This document shows positions 58,428-64,000 of a DNA stretch of 64,000 bases, in pieces. The DNA is from Pohlia nutans. Lineage: Eukaryota; Streptophyta; Bryopsida; Bryales; Mniaceae. The translations under genes and the position numbers were made by a program. The number at the start of each line of letters is the position of its first letter. The first letter of the stretch is position 1. The notes below the pieces were generated by a model that saw only the letters and a program-made list of their open reading frames with translations, had not been told where the DNA came from and did no database searches. The DNA lies in NCBI GenBank assembly GCA_022496805.1, contig CM040085.1, positions 28,549,811 to 28,613,810 on the forward strand, given 5' to 3'.

Positions 58428-60066
58428 TCAATTTAGGGTCTCAGCTGGAAAATAGACAAGTAAACGACGGGCTGCGGGAGGAGAAGGGGAAGCCGGTGGA
58501 GAACTGCGCTTACTGCAAGTAAAACCGCGGCAGACAGAAAGCCAAATAATGATGATGATGACAATGATGATGGCAAGGACAATTAGCTTCACTTTCATGT
58601 TCTGGAACCACATCTTACGCCGGAGCTGTTTGCCTTGCCGCTGGAAGTTATCGGCCTGACATGCAGAGAAGTGTTAACACGATATGCAGAACTATTTCCG
58701 CTCTGATGTTAATGGAAACCGAACCCCTAGTCACAAAAAAACTGGTGGGCTAGGACACACAAAATTAGCCTAGCCAAGTAAGACAGATAATTACATTTTC
58801 TGCTAGACGCCTGAGCCGCTACTTAGTAAACCTTACAAAAGTTGAGAGAGTGCAAGAAACGCAATATCGAACAGGCCCATACACGCAAGCTAGTATACTA
58901 ATGTATCATCCTACCTGGAAACGCAGGTTCTCTGTCTTGTCGACAAGAAGCTCGATCTTCTCTCCACGATCAAGGACCTGCATAGAAAGTAGCAATGATT
59001 CAAAGCTCCATTCCGACAGAAAAACCCAATAAGACTAGATAGTCTGCATACGCGTGGACCTAAACAAAATACTACAACAATTAAAAACGGCCTGTAATAT
59101 ATGACCCACGGAAATATTGCAAATATCTAGAAATCCTTCAGAACTTCAGAAGGATTCAAATATATCTGTAAAATTCATTCACGTGACAAATTATAACCGC
59201 AATTTCACAGTATAAACCGACCTTCTCGATGTTGTCCATCATAATCCCCTTCACTTCAGCAACCTGGGATTTGATTTTCGATATCTTGTTCATTTCATCG
59301 GGGTGATCAACACAGTACTGCATATGATCCTTCAACTTGGGTCTGCACAGCCACCATAACTAAGTTCCAGGACAAGTAATCCTGTAAACTACAAAAGAAA
59401 TGGCCACTGTATGAACACATCTAAGGGAATTATATGGAAGCAAAAAATGTCATTGTAAATTTCAAACGAGGGACCAACTTCTTACCCAAATTCTTTGTCT
59501 AAACTATGTGCAATGGCTGTATCAGCCTTTCCTCCAGCATAGCGCTTCTTGAAGTCTTCCTTGACCCGCTCAAGGAAGGCGAAGGGAATTTGTCTTCCAA
59601 ATTCTTCATCGGCCACAACCAAATATGCTGAAAATTCGCACAATAAGAAGACGTCACAATCATCGTATGTAATAGATCTTCACAATTATATGTAATATAT
59701 ACCAGTCCTGTCCCTTCACAAGTCCTATGTAGTACTTCAAATGAAATCAAAACAGGAACTGGCAATTGATCCCGGCCAATCAGAAATGACAATCTCTAAA
59801 CAGTAACATTCCTAAGCAATCGAAGTACTACTACAAACTAAATAAAATTCACGAGAACGTCAGATATGTAACTTACTGTAGCCCTCTTCAACAAGATAGT
59901 TGAATGTGTGTCGATCACACGTGTAGGTGAATTTGTTGTTGTTGGCAGGAAGTTTCTGCAGACATTGCACAGCGATCTGGCTGAAGTTGCCAGAGAAAGC
60001 CGTGTACTCTGCCAACACGGTCGTGCCTCTGGCAACAAAGCTGTAAATCAGCGATTGGTTTGCCAT
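58428..60066 (-). CDS. VAMP72: VAMP72-type R-SNARE (longin SNARE)
   Basis: Exons on the minus strand: 60066-59877, 59627-59486, 59342-59222, 58977-58915, 58655-58428, giving 247 residues. The longin domain starts [20 protein letters not shown] and continues through [24 protein letters not shown]. The SNARE motif covers [35 protein letters not shown], with the zero-layer Arg in VLDRGEK. A tail-anchor membrane span ([18 protein letters not shown]) follows [10 protein letters not shown]. These SNAREs drive vesicle fusion with the plasma membrane and late secretory compartments. After the span the usual short Cys-containing end is replaced by about 30 residues rich in Ser/Pro/Arg; a possible donor (A|GTAAGC) right after GFTC could remove it. 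Confidence 0.92.
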
Positions 60067-60850
60067 CTTCAGAACACTGGTCCCTCCGACCAGCTACTTG
60101 GTATCACTGAATTATGCTTCAGCTCAACGATCCACAGCTACTCGTTAGACCTCGAGAAGCTTCTGCAATCAGTTGAACCAAGATCCCCTGTAAAAAAACA
60201 TCAAAAGCAAAATAAGCCATAACCCTTGCACATAAATATTAAGCGTCTCCTTCATTCACATCTACGAGTTCATATGAAACCACTCGGCTTAACTTCTAAT
60301 TCAGCCTAAAAGAGAAAAAGATCCCAGTAGCTAGCCCTTCGATAACACGGTAAACATTAGGTCATTCTCTCCGGTTTAATAAGTGAAAAGGGAAGATAGT
60401 TTCTTTTATGCCGCATCTGAAGTCAATGAAAACCTGACAATACAAGCTCCCATCCGATCCTAACATCTCTTCTGTCTAAAAGCTCAAATACGCCAGATCT
60501 GAACAATCGACCACCATCCGAACTCTAGCAAGAACTTACCGGTGACAATAAGTGTACGACAATGTGTAACCCTGGTATCTACAAGGTTACGGTACAACTA
60601 AGACCTTAGTTCTACATCACGATACTCTAATTTCGTGGACTATGACAAAGCTCCCATTCCTAACAAGAAGGGGAAAACAAGGAAGCAAAGAAAAGGAGTA
60701 CAAACAAATATCAACAACAAGAGAGATCTTACAATACCTGAAATATAAGAAGAGCGGAAATTATCGCCCGAACGTAACAAGCGGAGAACCAAACCCCGAT
60801 GGAAACGAAACCCTCGCTTGATGTGAAAAGCTCCAAAAAGAAAGGAGCAG
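60067..60850 (-). promoter_or_regulatory. VAMP72 leader with a likely 5' UTR intron
   Basis: On the minus strand TTTTTTTACAG ending at about 60190 and TTTCAG|GTATTG at 60737 form a plausible acceptor and donor, so an intron of about 550 bp would lie in the 5' UTR. First exon and promoter would be above 60738. Inferred from splice signals alone. Confidence 0.45.
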
Positions 60851-61541
60851 ACAAGAGCAATAGGATTCAGATCCAAGAGTCCAGCACATCAAAACGCGTA
60901 GGGTCGCGAGCCGACGACGAGGAAAGAAGCTCCGGGGCTACCAAGCGAGGAGACGACGAGGAAAGAAGCTCCGTGGCCACAACGCAAGACGCCGCCGAGT
61001 ATCACTGAGGCGCGGAAAGAGCCTCGCCGAGTTACTAAGGCGCAGAATAGTTGATCGGCTCTGTCGCCGAAACGTGCGATCTGCACCGTCGGACCATCCA
61101 TCGAGATCGAACGGCCCCGGCTGTCCGAGCTGGCAGGAGCGACACAACAGGCGGGCAAGGGCAGGGAGGCTTCACGGGCGGGCAGGGGCTTGGCGACCGT
61201 TTGGAAGGCGCTTTCAAATGGGGTCTTGATGTTGCCGAAGCTCACACTGAAGTAACACGTCTTAACCCTTGAATGTCATGCACGTCATGCAATGTTTCCC
61301 ATTTTTGAGGATCATTTGCACATCTTTCCTTTAATTATTTTATTCTTATTTTTATTTTCATTATAGTGTGCACCAAAATGAAATAGAATGTGTAATTTAT
61401 TAATTTATTGATGAAGTTAGCAGTTTTCTTGATTGCTACAAAGTAGATCAACTAAAGTGCGCATGAGACCATTTTTTTGGTTTTCTATTTTCAAATTATA
61501 TACATATGATAGCAGTATAAAATTTTAATTTATATGATATT
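60851..61541. other. G+C-rich upstream region with a short direct repeat
   Basis: GACGAGGAAAGAAGCTCCG occurs twice (about 60915 and 60956). The stretch to 61.25 kb is G+C-rich, as plant promoters of this window tend to be. Small frames here show no family signature. From 61.3 kb the sequence is A+T-rich without features. Confidence 0.35.
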
Positions 61542-61610
61542 TTAACCCCCTAAAGGACCAAGGATTCATAGTTTTAAAATGAAAATTTCAATTGATCATA
61601 TTGTCCCAAG
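61542..61610 (+). mobile_element. TTAA-type element, subfamily C fragment
   Basis: TTAACCCCCTAAAGGACCAA, then GGATTCATAGTTTTAAAATG as in the other C copies; homology ends after about 65 bases and there is no right tip. Confidence 0.55.
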
Positions 61611-61941
61611 TTGTCACTAGTTGTAAATCTTCAGACGACAAAGATTATGATGTTCTCAACCCTGAAGCATAAGCGTTTCCAACAGAGTTTTTACCTTGGA
61701 ACAACAATCAATCAAAAGTGCTCACCGAACACAAATATTTGGAAACAAACTTCTATGCAGATTGTAAATTTTCAAGAACGGGAGTAGAGAAGAGACTACC
61801 GTAGCTGGCAATAAAGCCTTTATATTCACAATCTGCAAAATGGCCAAAATCAGAATCGGAAACCTAGACCTCAAGTTAAAACAAATTTCAAGGCCCTAAA
61901 CCATCTACCATATATGGCTCCGAATTTATGGTGTGGTAGCC

Positions 61942-63059
61942 TTAACCTCTAAATGACCGAACGACCATTTTATGGTCGCTACACTTTTCTTACAGGTTGC
62001 CCAAGATGAATTCTTTTTTATAAAAAACAAAAAAATAATTCAAATAGGAAATCAAGTCTCTTTTCGAACCCGATTTGAATCATATCAATCGAAGTTAACC
62101 CCTAACTGCCCAACCAAGCAGAAAACGCTTGATGTACAGAATCATTTGTCGTTTCTCATCCATGGTGATCTTTTTGCAGTGTGAAATTTTTATGGTAGAT
62201 TTTATGGGAAGTTAGCTTCATGCATGTGTAATCTGATTAGAAAGGGGATGATTTGTGAAATTTTCATGCCTCATTTCATGTTGCAGTGATTCACCAAAAA
62301 TTTCGAAGATTTTAGTCTAAATGTGAACTTTAAAAAATAAACTCATAAAATTAAGCAACCAAAAAATCTCCAAAAATTACTACACTTAGAGTATTACATT
62401 TCAACCTATCACAAAAAATTTCATTCACAAACTGTCAATATCTTACTTGTAATTGAATTACAAAATAATTTTGACTTTCAAGTTTCAAATTTTATACAAA
62501 AATATTGGTGATAGCAATCGCAAATCTAACCATATGGATAGAATCTAAAATTCACAATGTACAACTTTTATTCATACAACAAGTTCAAAATATCCCTTTT
62601 AGTTGCATTTTATAATGCATCTTTGCAAAACCGCCAAATTTGGAGAGGGGTGAGGACGTTTAGGGGTTAAACTCCACTGAGGATAATTTTTCAAAAAAAG
62701 GACCTCAATATTGGCCTAATGTTATAAAATTTACTATTTGGGGAAACTAAAGATGTTCTCTCCTCTGAAAAAGTTGCCTTTTTAAATTTTAGAATAGAGT
62801 GTCTAGTTTTAACCAATTGTACCAAATTTCACATTTTAAAAATAAAATTTCTAATTTTGGTGAATATTCATCGGTAAATGCTTTTAAATTCATTAAATGA
62901 GTATCTAAAACATTTTTTGAAAGTTCGATTGTACGGATAATTATTAAACATCATGCTTATTATTTTCATTTTTGGACAAAACTTCACCAATGTTGCAGAA
63001 GTAACATGTTATGACACATCTAAATTTTGCCCTTCTCCCCTCTATCATTTAGGGGTTAA
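61942..63059. mobile_element. TTAA-flanked element, subfamily E copy 2, with a nested B element
   Basis: The left end TTAACCTCTAAATGACCG and right end CTATCATTTAGGGGTTAA pair as inverted tips. Near the left tip, CATTTTATGGTCGCTACAC recalls copy 1 at 23794. A complete subfamily B element (62095-62670) lies inside. Confidence 0.55.
62095..62670 (+). mobile_element. TTAA-flanked element, subfamily B copy 2 (576 bp), nested
   Basis: The ends are TTAACCCCTAACTGCCCAAC and GAGGACGTTTAGGGGTTAA. Same length as copy 1 at 8921-9496 and alignable throughout. Better-preserved tips suggest later movement than copy 1. Confidence 0.8.
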
Positions 63060-63254
63060 TCAATCCACGTGGAATAGAATTGAGTTGCATTTTAGCTTAA
63101 GTAACAAAATTGAAGTTAGCAAATCTAGTTTCTACTTCATTTTGAATTTTTGGAAAACTCCGAAAATTGAGTGTTTTATTAGAATTATAAGTTCGACATG
63201 TATTACCATGGTGTAGCAAGAAACTTTAAATTTATATACACGGATGATTTCATT

Positions 63255-63532
63255 TACTGCAATGTTTTTCATTGTAATTTACACCTTCAGTAAAAAAAAT
63301 CGGAATATTTGAGTACATTTTGTAATTGATATATATTTTTTCAAATCACTTCAAAGAGTCTTAATAATTTCAAATTTTCATCCAAACTGATGAAAAAATC
63401 ATGATTTTTAGTAGCTACATGGCTTCATCTACTAAATATAAAATTGGATATTTATCTTATTTAGCGTGGAAAATCGAGTGTATCATGTAAAGCATGATTC
63501 CATAGTTATAGGCCCATGCATTTAGGGGTTGA
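63255..63532 (+). mobile_element. TTAA-type element, subfamily A copy 3, partial
   Basis: It matches the right 280 bp of copy 2 (TTGTAATTTACACCTTC, GATTCCATAGTTATAGGCCC) and ends GCATTTAGGGGTTGA, a worn tip. No left end is visible. Confidence 0.55.
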
Positions 63533-63553
63533 GGTACACCATCCTAATGACTT

Positions 63554-63670
63554 AATACTACCATGTTTCCAATTCCGCCTTTACGTTTTGGTGGTACCTT
63601 CCAAACCATAGATGTCCACTCTCTGTACATGTAGACGGAATTGGAAATGTGGTGGTAATAGGTTGAAGTG
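63554..63670. mobile_element. Small foldback element
   Basis: Left TACTACCATGTTTCCAATTCCGC and right GCGGAATT-like GACGGAATTGGAAATGTGGTGG are inverted over about 28 bases. Confidence 0.5.
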
Positions 63671-63992
63671 CCTTAACATCTTGGAACTAGTATTAAGGTA
63701 GTGTCCCTATGCATGACACGTAATTACAATATTTGTGACACCTACTAAAACATCCATTTGTGTGAATAACTTGTATTTTCATTATCACTTTGATGAAATA
63801 TAGGAATGTAGTCGTCAAGGGGGCACCATTGAGTAAAGAAACTGATGTTTTAAGAAGATGAACTAATCTTTCAAAATATTGTAGAAAACTATTCAAGTTA
63901 TGTGGCCACTTTGGGTTAAATACATAGTTGTTTAATAAATGACTTGTAGTATTATGAACAAGCACAATGATCATCATGGGCTTCTTTTTTGC

Positions 63993-64000
63993 TTAACCCC
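63993..64000. mobile_element. Probable left tip of another TTAA element at the window edge
   Basis: The last eight bases are TTAACCCC, the start shared by this family; the rest lies outside the window. Confidence 0.3.

Noticed and set aside
60799..61272. Small frames in the G+C-rich region upstream of VAMP72
   Set aside because: The first overlaps the leader of the SNARE gene and holds a short direct repeat; no start context, splice pattern or family likeness supports a gene.

Overview
The window is nuclear DNA of a green plant: spliced genes, chloroplast and mitochondrial targeting sequences, plant-type DNA transposons and an L1-type LINE with plant domain order. The host proteins (a long plant guanylate-binding-like GTPase, a LESV/ESV1-type starch protein, SDH2, a VAMP72 R-SNARE) fit a land plant or close streptophyte relative. 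I cannot name the species.

Six protein-coding genes carry real support. They are a GBPL GTPase with coiled coil (+, 1-6626, 5' end outside the window); a 631-residue protein I do not recognise (+, 25581-28339); an LESV/ESV1-like plastid starch protein (+, 30179-36566); mitochondrial succinate dehydrogenase iron-sulfur subunit SDH2 (+, 46279-48473); a predicted chloroplast protein of unknown function (-, 53650-50225); and a VAMP72-type SNARE (-, 60066-58428). They are independent housekeeping, defence and trafficking genes and form no operon or pathway. Exon joins were worked out by hand from splice sites and codon phase.

Between and inside these genes lies a dense, nested transposon landscape. 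A decayed LINE covers about 14.6-21.4 kb (-). An A+T-rich decayed non-LTR element with RNase H lies at 42.9-44.9 kb (-), split by a 992-bp insertion with a 9-bp target duplication. CACTA elements lie at 10.9-13.2 kb, about 42.7 kb and 48.5 kb. There are also hAT-type, Stowaway and Tourist MITEs, foldback elements, a tRNA-derived SINE, and a swarm of non-autonomous elements flanked by TTAA whose ends begin CCCCTAAA.

Two observations stand out. (1) A small hAT-like MITE family (TIR near CAGCGAATTTTT, 8-bp duplications) occurs three times, always in an intron and always touching the 5' splice site. Intron 1 of the 25.6-kb gene looks like one of these elements spliced out through its own target duplications, which would be a transposon-made intron. 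(2) The TTAA/CCCCTAAA elements look piggyBac-like. A paralogous empty site supports the TTAA duplication, and at least twelve copies in several subfamilies occur in this one window.
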